From Sipunculus nudus (Eukaryota; Annelida; Sipuncula; Golfingiida; Sipunculidae): a stretch of DNA of 64,000 bases. Position 1 is the stretch's first letter. Every line of letters starts with the position of its first letter. The notes beneath the pieces are model-generated. The model made no database searches. It saw only the letters and a program-made list of their open reading frames with translations, and was not told where the DNA came from. Location of the stretch: NCBI GenBank assembly GCA_026874595.1, contig CM049310.1:4898001-4962000 (forward strand), written 5' to 3'. This document shows, piece after piece, positions 13,805-27,427 of this stretch. The position numbers and the translations under genes are program-made.

Positions 13805-16800
13805 AGTCAGAGACACAGTCATCCACACGAATACATTAAAGATAGAGCAGAAAGTCAGAGACATAGTGAACCACACGAATACATTATAGATAGAACAGAA
13901 AGTCAGAGACACAGTCATCCACACGAATACATTAAAGATAGAGCAGAAGGTCAGAGAGACAGTGATCCACACGAATACATTAAAGATAGAGCAGAAAGTC
14001 AGAGACACAGCCATCCACACGAATACATTAAAGACAGAGCAGAAAGTCAGAGACACAGCCATCTACACGAATACATTAAAGATAGAGCAGAAGGTCAGAG
14101 ACACAGTCATCCACACGAATACATTAAAGATAGAGCAGAAAGTCAGAGACACAGTCATCCACACGAATACATTAAAGATAGAGCAGAAGGTCAGAGACAC
14201 AGTGATCCACAGGAATACATTAAAGATAGAGCAGAAAGTCAGAAACACAGTGAACCACACGAATACATTAAAGATAGAGCAGAAAGTCAGAGACACAGTG
14301 ATCCACACGAATACATTAAAGATAGAGCAGAAGGTCAGAGACAGTGATCCACACGAATACATTAAAGATAGAGCAGAAGGTCAGAGAGACAGTGATCCAC
14401 ACGAATACATTAAAGATAGAGCAGAAAGTCAGAGACACAGCCATCCACACGAATACATTAAAGACAGAGCAGAAAGTCAGAGACACAGCCATCTACACGA
14501 ATACATTAAAGATAGAGCAGAAGGTCAGAGACACAGTCATCCACACGAATACATTAAAGATAGAGCAGAAAGTCAGAGACACAGTCATCCACACGAATAC
14601 ATTAAAGATAGAGCAGAAGGTCAGAGACACAGTGATCCACAGGAATACATTAAAGATAGAGCAGAAAGTCAGAAACACAGTGAACCACACGAATACATTA
14701 AAGATAGAGCAGAAAGTCAGAGACACAGTGATCCACACGAATACATTAAAGATAGAGCAGAAGGTCAGAGACAGTGATCCACACGAATACATTAAAGATA
14801 GAGCAGAAAGTCAGAGACACAGTCATCCACACGAATACATTAAAGATAGAGCAGAAAGTCAGAGACACAGTCATCCACACGAATACATTAAAGATAGAGC
14901 AGAAGGTCAGAGACACAGTGATCCACACGAATACATTAAAGATAGAGCAGAAGGTCAGAGACACAGTGATCCACACGAATACATTAAAGATAGAGCAGAA
15001 GGTCAGAGACACAGTGATCAACACGAATACATTAAAGATAGAGCAGAAAGTCAGAGACACAGTCATCCACACGAATACATTAAAGATAGAGCAGGGAGGC
15101 AGAGACACAGTCATCCACAAGAATATATTAAAGATAGAGCAGAAAGTCAGAGACAGTGATCAACACGAATACATTAAAGATAGAGCAGAAAGTCAGAGAC
15201 ATAGTGAACCACACGAATACATTAAAGATAGAGCAGAAGGTCAGAGACACAGTGATCAACACGAATACATTAAAGATAGAGCAGACGGTCAGAGACACAG
15301 TCATCCACACGAATACAATAAAGATAGAGTAGAAAGTCAAAGACACAGTCATCCACACGAATACATTAGAGATAGAGCAGAAAGTCAGAGACACAGTCAT
15401 CCACACGAATACATTAAAGATAGAGCAGAAAGTCAGAGACACAGTGATCCACACGAATACATTAAAGATAGAGCAAGAGTCAGAGACACAGTCATCCACA
15501 CGAATACATTAAAGATAGAGCAGAAGGTCAGAGACAGTGATCCACACGAATACATTAAAGATAGAGCAGAAGGTCAGAGACAGTGATCCACACGAACACA
15601 TATAAGATAGAACAGGCAGGCAGAGACACAGTCATCCACACGAATACAATAAAGATAGAGGAGAAAGTCAGAGACACAGTCATCCACACGAATACATTAA
15701 AGATAGAGCAGAAAGTCAGAGACACAGTCATCAACACGAATACATTAAAGATAGAGCAGAAGGTCAGAGACAAAGTGATCCACACGAATACATTAAAGAT
15801 AGAGCAGAAGGTCAGAGACACAGTGATCCACACGAATACATTAAAGATAGAGCAGAAGGTCAGAGACAGTGATCCACACGAATACATTAAAGATAGAGCA
15901 GAAAGTCAGAGACACAGTCATCCACACGAATACATTAAAGATAGAGCAGAAAGTCAGAGACACAGTCATCCACACGAATACATTAAAGATAGAGCAGAAG
16001 GTCAGAGACACAGTGATCCACACGAATACATTAAAGATAGAGCAGAAGGTCAGAGACACAGTGATCCACACGAATACATTAAAGATAGAGCAGAAGGTCA
16101 GAGACACAGTGATCAACACGAATACATTAAAGATAGAGCAGAAAGTCAGAGACACAGTCATCCACACGAATACATTAAAGATAGAGCAGGGAGGCAGAGA
16201 CACAGTCATCCACAAGAATACATTAAAGATGGAGCAGAAAGTCAGAGACAGTGATCAACACGAATACATTAAAGATAGAGCAGAAAGTCAGAGACATAGT
16301 GAACCACACGAATACATTAAAGATAGAGCAGAAGGTCAGAGACACAGTGATCAACACGAATACATTAAAGATAGAGCAGACGGTCAGAGACACAGTCATC
16401 CACACGAATACAATAAAGATAGAGTAGAAAGTCAAAGACACAGTCATCCACACGAATACATTGAAGATAGAGCAGAAAGTCAGAGACACAGTCATCCACA
16501 CGAATACATTAAAGATAGAGCAGAAGGTCAGAGACACAGTCATCCACACGAATACATTAAAGATAGAGCAGAAAGTCAGAGACACAGTCATCCACACGAA
16601 TACATTAAAGATAGAGCAAGAGTCAGAGACACAGTCATCCACACGAATACATTAAAGATAGAGCAGAAGGTCAGAGACAGTGATCCACACGAATACATTA
16701 AAGATAGAGCAGAAGGTCAGAGACAGTGATCCACACGAACACATATAAGATAGAACAGGCAGGCAGAGACACAGTCATCCACACGAATACAATAAAGATA

Positions 16801-17045
16801 GAGTAGAAAGTCAGAGACACAGTCATCCACACGAATACATTAAAGATAGAGCAGAAAGTCAGAGACACAGTCATCAACACGAATACATTAAAGATAGAGC
16901 AGAAGGTCAGAGACAAAGTGATCCACACGAATACATTAAAGATAGAGCAGAAGGTCAGAGACACAGTGATCCACACGAATACATTAAAGATAGAGCAGAA
17001 AGTCAGAGACACAGTCATCCACACGAATACATTAAAGACAAAGGA
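13805..17045 (+). repeat. 3,244-bp higher-order repeat, copy 2
   Basis: This is the direct copy of 10,561-13,804, including the nested 430-bp pair. It overlaps the left part of the later 6,720-bp-offset HOR that starts near 14,985. That overlap shows that boundaries at different levels of the hierarchy do not coincide. It ends near 17,045, where units with caaaggagaaag appear. Confidence 0.8.
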
Positions 17046-17312
17046 GAAAGTCAGAGACACAGCCATCTACACGAATACATTAAAGATAGAGCAGAAAGTC
17101 AGAGACACAGTCATCCACACGAATACATTAAAGATAGAGCAGAAAGTCAGAGACACAGTCATCCACACGAATACATTAAAGATAGAGCAGAAGGTCAGAG
17201 ACACAGTGATCCACAGGAATACATTAAAGATAGAGCAGAAATTCAGAGACACAGTGATCCACACGAATACATTAAAGATAGAGCAGAAAGTCAGAGACAC
17301 AGTGATCCACAC

Positions 17313-17344
17313 GAATGCCTTAAAGATAGAATGCATTAAAGATA
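17313..17344 (+). repeat. 16-bp internal duplication in a unit
   Basis: The segment gaatgccttaaagata at 17,313-17,328 is followed directly by gaatgcattaaagata at 17,329-17,344, so this unit is 16 bp longer than normal. The first half has gcctt, the second gcatt. A likely precursor with a single gaatgcatt is at about 707 and 6,777. Confidence 0.93.
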
Positions 17345-20002
17345 GAGCAGAAGGTCAGAGACAGTGATCCACACGAATACATTAAAGATAGAGCAGAAAG
17401 TCAGAGACACAGTGATCTACACGAATACATTAAAGATAGAGCAGAAGGTCAGAGACACAGTGATCCACACGAATACATGAAAGATAGAGCAGAAAGTCAG
17501 AGACACAGTCATCCACACGAATACATTAAAGATAGTGCAGAAGGTCAGAGACAGTGATCCACACGAATACATTAAAGATAGAGCAGAAAGTCAGAGACAC
17601 AGTCATCCACACGAATACATTAAAGATAGAGCAGAAAGTCAGAGACAGTCATCCACACGAATACATTTAAGATAGAGCAGAAGGTCAGAGACACGGTCAT
17701 CCACACGAATACATTAAAGATAGAGCAGAAGGTCAGAGACATAGTGAACCACACGAATACATTATAGATAAAGCAGAAAGTCAGAGACACAGTCATCCAC
17801 ACGAATACATTAAAGATAGAGCAGAAGGTCAGAGACAGTGATCCACACGAATACATTAAAGATAGAGCAGAAGGTCAGAGACACAGTGATCAACACGAAT
17901 ACATTAAAGATAGAGCAGACGGTCAGAGACACAGTCATCCACACGAATACAATAAAGATAGAGTAGAAAGTCAAAGACACAGTCATCCACACGAATACAT
18001 TAAAGATAGAGCAGAAAGTCAGAGACACAGTCATCCACACGAATACATTAAAGATAGAGCAGAAGGTCAGAGACACAGTGAACCACACGAATACATTAAA
18101 GATAGAGGAGAAAGTCAGAGACACAGTCATTCACACGAATACATTAAAGATAGAGCAGAAAGTCAGAGACATAGTAAACCACACGAATACATTATAGATA
18201 GAACAGAAAGTCAGAGACACAGTCATCCACACGAATACATTAAAGATAGAGCAGAAGGTCAGAGAGACAGTGATCCACACGAATACATTAAAGATAGAGC
18301 AGAAAGTCAGAGACACAGCCATCCACACGAATACATTAAAGACAGAGCAGAAAGTCAGAGACACAGCCATCTACACGAATACATTAAAGATAGAGCAGAA
18401 GGTCAGAGACACAGTCATCCACACGAATACATTAAAGATAGAGCAGAAAGTCAGAGACACAGTCATCCACACGAATACATTAAAGATAGAGCAGAAGGTC
18501 AGAGACACAGTGATCCACAAGAATACATTAAAGATAGAGCAGAAAGTCAGAAACACAGTGAACCACACGAATACATTAAAGATAGAGCAGAAAGTCAGAG
18601 AAACAGTGATCAACACGAATACATTAAAGATAGAGCAGAAGGTCAGAGACAGTGATCCACACGAATACATTAAAGATAGAGCAGAATGTCAGAGACCCAG
18701 TCATCCACACGAATACATTAAAGATAGAGCAGAAGGTCAGAGACACGGTCATCCACACGAATACATTAAAGATAGAGCAGAAGGTCAGAGACATAGTGAA
18801 CCACACGAATACATTATAGATAGAGCAGAAAGTCAGAGACACAGTCATCCACACGAATACATTAAAGATAGAGCAGAAGGTCAGAAACACGGTCATCCAC
18901 ACGAATACATTAAAGATAGAGCAGAAAGTCAGAGACACAGTGATCCACACGAATACATTAAAGATAGAGCAGAAGGTCAGAGACACAGTGATCCACACGA
19001 ATACATTAAAGATAGAGCAAGAGTCAGAGACACAGTCATCCACACGAATACATTAAAGATAGAGCAGAAGGTCAGAGACACAGTCATCCACACGAATACA
19101 TTAAAGATAGAGCAGAAAGTCAAAGACACAGTCATCCACACGAATACATTAAAGATAGAGCAGAAAGTCAGAGACACAGTGATCCACACGAATACATTAA
19201 AGATAGAGCAGAAAGTCAGAGACACAGTCATCCACACGAATACATTAAAGATAGAGCAGAAGGTCAGAGACACAGTCATCCACACGAATACATTAAAGAT
19301 AGAGCAGAAAGTCAGAGACACAGTCATCCACACGAATACATTAAAGATAGAGCAGAAAGTCAGAGACACAGTCATCCACACGAATACATTAAAGATAGAG
19401 CAGAAGGTCAGAGACACGGTCATCCACACGAATACATTAAAGATAGAGCAGAAAGTCAAAGACACGGTCATCCACACGAATACATTAAAGACAGATCAGA
19501 AAGTCAGAGACACAGTGATCCACACGAATACATTAAAGACAGAGCAGAAAGTCAGAGACACAGTGATCCACACGAATACATTAAAGATAGAGCAGAAAGT
19601 CAGAGACACAGTGATCCACACGAATACATTAAAGATAGAGCAAGAGTCAGAGACACAGTGATCCACACGAATACATTAAAGATAGAGCAGAAGGTCAGAG
19701 ACACAGTGATCCACACGAATACATTAAAGATAGAGCAGAAAGTCAGAGACACAGTGATCCACACGAATACATTAAAGATAGAGCAGAAAGTCAGAGACAC
19801 AGTGATCCACACGAATACATTAAAGATAGAGCAGAAAGTCAGAGACACAGTGTACCACACGAATACATTAAAGATAGAGCAGAAAGTCAGAGACACAGTC
19901 ATCCACACGAATACATTAAAGATAGAGCAGAAAGTCAGAGACAGTGATCCACACGAATACATTAAAGATAGAGCAGAAAGTCAGAGACACAGTGATCCAC
20001 AC

Positions 20003-20034
20003 GAATGCATTAAAGATAGAATGCATTAAAGATA
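20003..20034 (+). repeat. 16-bp internal duplication in a unit
   Basis: Two perfect copies of gaatgcattaaagata lie head to tail. Unlike the copies at 17,313 and 24,033, both halves have gcatt, so this is probably the older form. Confidence 0.93.
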
Positions 20035-23000
20035 GAGCAGAAGGTCAGAGACAGTGATCCACACGAATACATTAAAGATAGAGCAGAAAGTCAGAGACAC
20101 AGTGATCTACACGAATACATTAAAGATAGAGCAGAAGGTCAGAGACACAGTGATCCACACGAATACATGAAAGATAGAGCAGAAAGTCAGAGACACAGTC
20201 ATCCACACGAATACATTAAAGATAGTGCAGAAGGTCAGAGACACAGTGATCCACAGGAATACATTAAAGATAGAGCAGAAAGTCAGAGACACAGTCATCC
20301 ACACGAATACATTAAAGATAGAGCAGAAGGTCAGAGACACGGTCATACACACGAATACATTATAGATAGAGCAGAAAGTCAGAGACACAGTCATCCACAC
20401 GAATACATTAAAGATAGAGCAGAAGGTCAGAGACACAGTCATCCACACGAATACACAAAAGATAGAGCAGAAAGTCAGAGACACAGTGATCCACACGAAT
20501 ACATTAAAGATAGAGCAGAAAGTCAGAGACACAGTGATCCACACGAATACATAAAAGATAGAGCAGAAAGTCATAGACACAGTCATCCACACGAATACAT
20601 TAAAGATAGAGCAGAAAGTCAGAGACACAGTGATCCACACGAATACATTAAAGATAGAGCAGAAAGTCAGAGACACAGTGATCCACACGAATACATTAAA
20701 GATAGAGCAGAAAGTCAGAGACACAGTGATCCACACGAATACATTAAAGATAGAGCAGAAGGTCAGAGACACAGTGATCCACACGAATATATGAAAGATA
20801 GAGCAGAAAGTCAGAGACACAGTCATCCACACGAATACATTAAAGATAGAGCAGAAGGTCAGAGACACAGTGATCCACAGGAATACATTAAAGATAGAGC
20901 AGAAAGTCAGAGACACAGTCATCCACACGAATACATTAAAGATAGAGCAGAAGGTCAGAGACACGGTGATCCACAGGAATACATTAAAGATAGAGCAGAA
21001 GGTCAGAGACACAGTGATCCACAGGAATACATTAAAGATAGAGCAGAAAGTCAGAGACACAGTGATCAACACGAATACATTAAAGATAGAGCAGAAGGTC
21101 AGAGACACGGTCATCCACACGAATACAATAAAGATAGAGCAGAAGGTCAGAGACACAGTGATCCACAGGAATACATTAAAGATAGAGCAGAAAGTCAGAG
21201 ACACAGCCATCCACACTAATACATTAAAGACAGAGCAGAAAGTCAGAGACACAGCCATCTACACGAATACATTAAAGATAGAGCATAAGGTCAGAGACAT
21301 AGTCATCCACACGAATACATTAAAGATAGAGCAGAAAGTCAGAGACACAGTCATCCACACGAATACATTAAAGATAGAGCAGAAAGTCAGAGACACAGTC
21401 ATCCACACGAATACATTAAAGATAGAGCAGAAAGTCAAAGACACAGTCATCCACACGAATACATTAAAGATAGAGCAGAAAGTCAGAGACACAGTGATCC
21501 ACACGAATACATTAAAGATAGAGCAGAAAGTCAGAGACACAGTCATCCACACGAATACATTAAAGATAGAGCAGAAGGTCAGAGACACAGTCATCCACAC
21601 GAATACATTAAAGATAGAGCAGAAAGTCAGAGACACAGTCATCCACACGAATACATTAAAGATAGAGCAGAAAGTCAGAGACACAGTCATCCACACGAAT
21701 ACATTAAAGATAGAGCAGAAGGTCAGAGACACAGTGATCAACACGAATACATTAAAGATAGAGCAGAAAGTCAGAGACACAGTCATCCACACGAATACAT
21801 TAAAGATAGAGCAGGGAGGCAGAGACACAGTCATCCACAAGAATACATTAAAGATAGAGCAGAAAGTCAGAGACAGTGATCAACACGAATACATTAAAGA
21901 TAGAGCAGAAAGTCAGAGACATAGTGAACCACACGAATACATTAAAGATAGAGCAGAAGGTCAGAGACACAGTGATCAACACGAATACATTAAAGATAGA
22001 GCAGACGGTCAGAGACACAGTCATCCACACGAATACAATAAAGATAGAGTAGAAAGTCAAAGACACAGTCATCCACACGAATACATTAGAGATAGAGCAG
22101 AAAGTCAGAGACACAGTCATCCACACGAATACATTAAAGATAGAGCAGAAAGTCAGAGACACAGTGATCCACACGAATACATTAAAGATAGAGCAAGAGT
22201 CAGAGACACAGTCATCCACACGAATACATTAAAGATAGAGCAGAAGGTCAGAGACAGTGATCCACACGAATACATTAAAGATAGAGCAGAAGGTCAGAGA
22301 CAGTGATCCACACGAACACATATAAGATAGAACAGGCAGGCAGAGACACAGTCATCCACACGAATACAATAAAGATAGAGGAGAAAGTCAGAGACACAGT
22401 CATCCACACGAATACATTAAAGATAGAGCAGAAAGTCAGAGACACAGTCATCAACACGAATACATTAAAGATAGAGCAGAAGGTCAGAGACAAAGTGATC
22501 CACACGAATACATTAAAGATAGAGCAGAAGGTCAGAGACACAGTGATCCACACGAATACATTAAAGATAGAGCAGAAGGTCAGAGACAGTGATCCACACG
22601 AATACATTAAAGATAGAGCAGAAAGTCAGAGACACAGTCATCCACACGAATACATTAAAGATAGAGCAGAAAGTCAGAGACACAGTCATCCACACGAATA
22701 CATTAAAGATAGAGCAGAAGGTCAGAGACACAGTGATCCACACGAATACATTAAAGATAGAGCAGAAGGTCAGAGACACAGTGATCCACACGAATACATT
22801 AAAGATAGAGCAGAAGGTCAGAGACACAGTGATCAACACGAATACATTAAAGATAGAGCAGAAAGTCAGAGACACAGTCATCCACACGAATACATTAAAG
22901 ATAGAGCAGGGAGGCAGAGACACAGTCATCCACAAGAATACATTAAAGATGGAGCAGAAAGTCAGAGACAGTGATCAACACGAATACATTAAAGATAGAG

Positions 23001-24032
23001 CAGAAAGTCAGAGACATAGTGAACCACACGAATACATTAAAGATAGAGCAGAAGGTCAGAGACACAGTGATCAACACGAATACATTAAAGATAGAGCAGA
23101 CGGTCAGAGACACAGTCATCCACACGAATACAATAAAGATAGAGTAGAAAGTCAAAGACACAGTCATCCACACGAATACATTGAAGATAGAGCAGAAAGT
23201 CAGAGACACAGTCATCCACACGAATACATTAAAGATAGAGCAGAAGGTCAGAGACACAGTCATCCACACGAATACATTAAAGATAGAGCAGAAAGTCAGA
23301 GACACAGTCATCCACACGAATACATTAAAGATAGAGCAAGAGTCAGAGACACAGTCATCCACACGAATACATTAAAGATAGAGCAGAAGGTCAGAGACAG
23401 TGATCCACACGAATACATTAAAGATAGAGCAGAAGGTCAGAGACAGTGATCCACACGAACACATATAAGATAGAACAGGCAGGCAGAGACACAGTCATCC
23501 ACACGAATACAATAAAGATAGAGTAGAAAGTCAGAGACACAGTCATCCACACGAATACATTAAAGATAGAGCAGAAAGTCAGAGACACAGTCATCAACAC
23601 GAATACATTAAAGATAGAGCAGAAGGTCAGAGACAAAGTGATCCACACGAATACATTAAAGATAGAGCAGAAGGTCAGAGACACAGTGATCCACACGAAT
23701 ACATTAAAGATAGAGCAGAAAGTCAGAGACACAGTCATCCACACGAATACATTAAAGACAAAGGAGAAAGTCAGAGACACAGCCATCTACACGAATACAT
23801 TAAAGATAGAGCAGAAAGTCAGAGACACAGTCATCCACACGAATACTTTAAAGATAGAGCAGAAAGTCAGAGACACAGTCATCCACACGAATACATTAAA
23901 GATAGAGCAGAAGGTCAGAGACACAGTGATCCACAGGAATACATTAAAGATAGAGCAGAAATTCAGAGACACAGTGATCCACACGAATACATTAAAGATA
24001 GAGCAGAAAGTCAGAGACACAGTGATCCACAC

Positions 24033-24064
24033 GAATGCCTTAAAGATAGAATGCATTAAAGATA
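24033..24064 (+). repeat. 16-bp internal duplication in a unit
   Basis: Same gcctt/gcatt form as at 17,313 and exactly 6,720 bp from it, as expected from the larger duplication. Confidence 0.93.
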
Positions 24065-27000
24065 GAGCAGAAGGTCAGAGACAGTGATCCACACGAATAC
24101 ATTAAAGATAGAGCAGAAAGTCAGAGACACAGTGATCTACACGAATACATTAAAGATAGAGCAGAAGGTCAGAGACACAGTGATCCACACGAATACATGA
24201 AAGATAGAGCAGAAAGTCAGAGACACAGTCATCCACACGAATACATTAAAGATAGTGCAGAAGGTCAGAGACAGTGATCCACACGAATACATTAAAGATA
24301 GAGCAGAAAGTCAGAGACACAGTCATCCACACGAATACATTAAAGATAGAGCAGAAAGTCAGAGACAGTCATCCACACGAATACATTTAAGATAGAGCAG
24401 AAGGTCAGAGACACGGTCATCCACACGAATACATTAAAGATAGAGCAGAAGGTCAGAGACATAGTGAACCACACGAATACATTATAGATAAAGCAGAAAG
24501 TCAGAGACACAGTCATCCACACGAATACATTAAAGATAGAGCAGAAGGTCAGAGACAGTGATCCACACGAATACATTAAAGATAGAGCAGAAGGTCAGAG
24601 ACACAGTGATCAACACGAATACATTAAAGATAGAGCAGACGGTCAGAGACACAGTCATCCACACGAATACAATAAAGATAGAGTAGAAAGTCAAAGACAC
24701 AGTCATCCACACGAATACATTAAAGATAGAGCAGAAAGTCAGAGACACAGTCATCCACACGAATACATTAAAGATAGAGCAGAAGGTCAGAGACACAGTG
24801 AACCACACGAATACATTAAAGATAGAGGAGAAAGTCAGAGACACAGTCATTCACACGAATACATTAAAGATAGAGCAGAAAGTCAGAGACATAGTAAACC
24901 ACACGAATACATTATAGATAGAACAGAAAGTCAGAGACACAGTCATCCACACGAATACATTAAAGATAGAGCAGAAGGTCAGAGAGACAGTGATCCACAC
25001 GAATACATTAAAGATAGAGCAGAAAGTCAGAGACACAGCCATCCACACGAATACATTAAAGACAGAGCAGAAAGTCAGAGACACAGCCATCTACACGAAT
25101 ACATTAAAGATAGAGCAGAAGGTCAGAGACACAGTCATCCACACGAATACATTAAAGATAGAGCAGAAAGTCAGAGACACAGTCATCCACACGAATACAT
25201 TAAAGATAGAGCAGAAGGTCAGAGACACAGTGATCCACAAGAATACATTAAAGATAGAGCAGAAAGTCAGAAACACAGTGAACCACACGAATACATTAAA
25301 GATAGAGCAGAAAGTCAGAGAAACAGTGATCCACACGAATACATTAAAGATAGAGCAGAAGGTCAGAGACAGTGATCCACACGAATACATTAAAGATAGA
25401 GCAGAATGTCAGAGACCCAGTCATCCACACGAATACATTAAAGATAGAGCAGAAGGTCAGAGACACGGTCATCCACACGAATACATTAAAGATAGAGCAG
25501 AAGGTCAGAGACATAGTGAACCACACGAATACATTATAGATAGAGCAGAAAGTCAGAGACACAGTCATCCACACGAATACATTAAAGATAGAGCAGAAGG
25601 TCAGAAACACGGTCATCCACACGAATACATTAAAGATAGAGCAGAAAGTCAGAGACACAGTGATCCACACGAATACATTAAAGATAGAGCAGAAGGTCAG
25701 AGACACAGTGATCCACACGAATACATTAAAGATAGAGCAAGAGTCAGAGACACAGTCATCCACACGAATACATTAAAGATAGAGCAGAAGGTCAGAGACA
25801 CAGTCATCCACACGAATACATTAAAGATAGAGCAGAAAGTCAAAGACACAGTCATCCACACGAATACATTAAAGATAGAGCAGAAAGTCAGAGACACAGT
25901 GATCCACACGAATACATTAAAGATAGAGCAGAAAGTCAGAGACACAGTCATCCACACGAATACATTAAAGATAGAGCAGAAGGTCAGAGACACAGTCATC
26001 CACACGAATACATTAAAGATAGAGCAGAAAGTCAGAGACACAGTCATCCACACGAATACATTAAAGATAGAGCAGAAAGTCAGAGACACAGTCATCCACA
26101 CGAATACATTAAAGATAGAGCAGAAGGTCAGAGACACGGTCATCCACACGAATACATTAAAGATAGAGCAGAAAGTCAAAGACACGGTCATCCACACGAA
26201 TACATTAAAGACAGATCAGAAAGTCAGAGACACAGTGATCCACACGAATACATTAAAGACAGAGCAGAAAGTCAGAGACACAGTGATCCACACGAATACA
26301 TTAAAGATAGAGCAGAAAGTCAGAGACACAGTGATCCACACGAATACATTAAAGACAGAGCAGAAGGTCAGAGACACAGTGATCCACACGAATACATTAA
26401 AGACAGAGCAGAAAGTCAGAGACACAGTGATCCACACGAATACATTAAAGATAGAGCAGAAAGTCAGAGACACAGTGATCCACACGAATACATTAAAGAC
26501 AGAGCAGAAAGTCAGAGACACAGTCATCCACACGAATACATTAAAGATAGAGCAGAAAGTCAGAGACATAGTGAACCACACGAATACATTAAAGATAGAG
26601 CAGAAAGTCAGAGACACAGTGATCCACACGAATACATTAAAGATAGAGCAGAAGGTCAGAGACACAGTGATCCACACGAATACATTAAAGATAGAGCAGA
26701 AAGTCAGAGACACAGTGATCCACACGAATACATTAAAGATAGAGCAGAAAGTCAGAGACATAGTGATCCACACGAATACATTAAAGATAGAGCAGAAAGT
26801 CAGAGACACAGTGATCCACACGAATACATTAAAGATAGAGCAGAAGGTCAGAGACACAGTGATCCACAGGAATACATTAAAGATAGAGCAGAAAGTCAGA
26901 TACACAGTCATCCACACGAATACATTAAAGATAGAGCAGAAAGTCAGAGACACAGTGATCCACACGAATACATAAAAGATAGAGAAGAAAGTCATAGACA

Positions 27001-27395
27001 CAGTCATCCACACGAATACATTAAAGATAGAGCAGAAAGTCAGAGACACAGTGATCCACACGAATACATTAAAGATAGAGCAGAAGGTCAGAGACACAGT
27101 GATCCACACGAATACATTAAAGATAGAGCAGAAAGTCAGAGACACAGTGATCCACACGAATACATTAAAGATAGAGCAGAAAGTCAGAGACACAGTGATC
27201 CACACGAATACATTAAAGATAGAGCAGAAAGTCAGAGACACAGTGTACCACACGAATACATTAAAGATAGAGCAGAAAGTCAGAGACACAGTCATCCACA
27301 CAAATACATTAAAGATAGAGCAGAAAGTCAGAGACAGTGATCCACACGAATACATTAAAGATAGAGCAGAAAGTCAGAGACACAGTGATCCACAC

Positions 27396-27427
27396 GAATG
27401 CATTAAAGATAGAATGCATTAAAGATA
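27396..27427 (+). repeat. 16-bp internal duplication in a unit
   Basis: The gcatt/gcatt form, 7,393 bp from the copy at 20,003. Part of the second 6.7-kb HOR copy. Confidence 0.93.

Larger units (their letters stand above)
14985..21704 (+). repeat. 6,720-bp higher-order repeat, copy 1
   Basis: From about 14,985 to 19,634 the sequence recurs 6,720 bp (140 x 48) downstream at 21,705-26,354. Comparing the lines I checked, I saw very few differences over 4.65 kb: gaatatatt at 15,121 versus gaatacatt, gatcaac versus gatccac near 18,611, and gaatacatt near 17,125 versus gaatacttt. From 19,634 the two copies part, and matches resume at an offset of 7,393. The segment includes two 47-bp units near 15,473 and 16,616, two more at 19,017 and 19,640, and two units with the 16-bp duplication. 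Confidence 0.9.
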
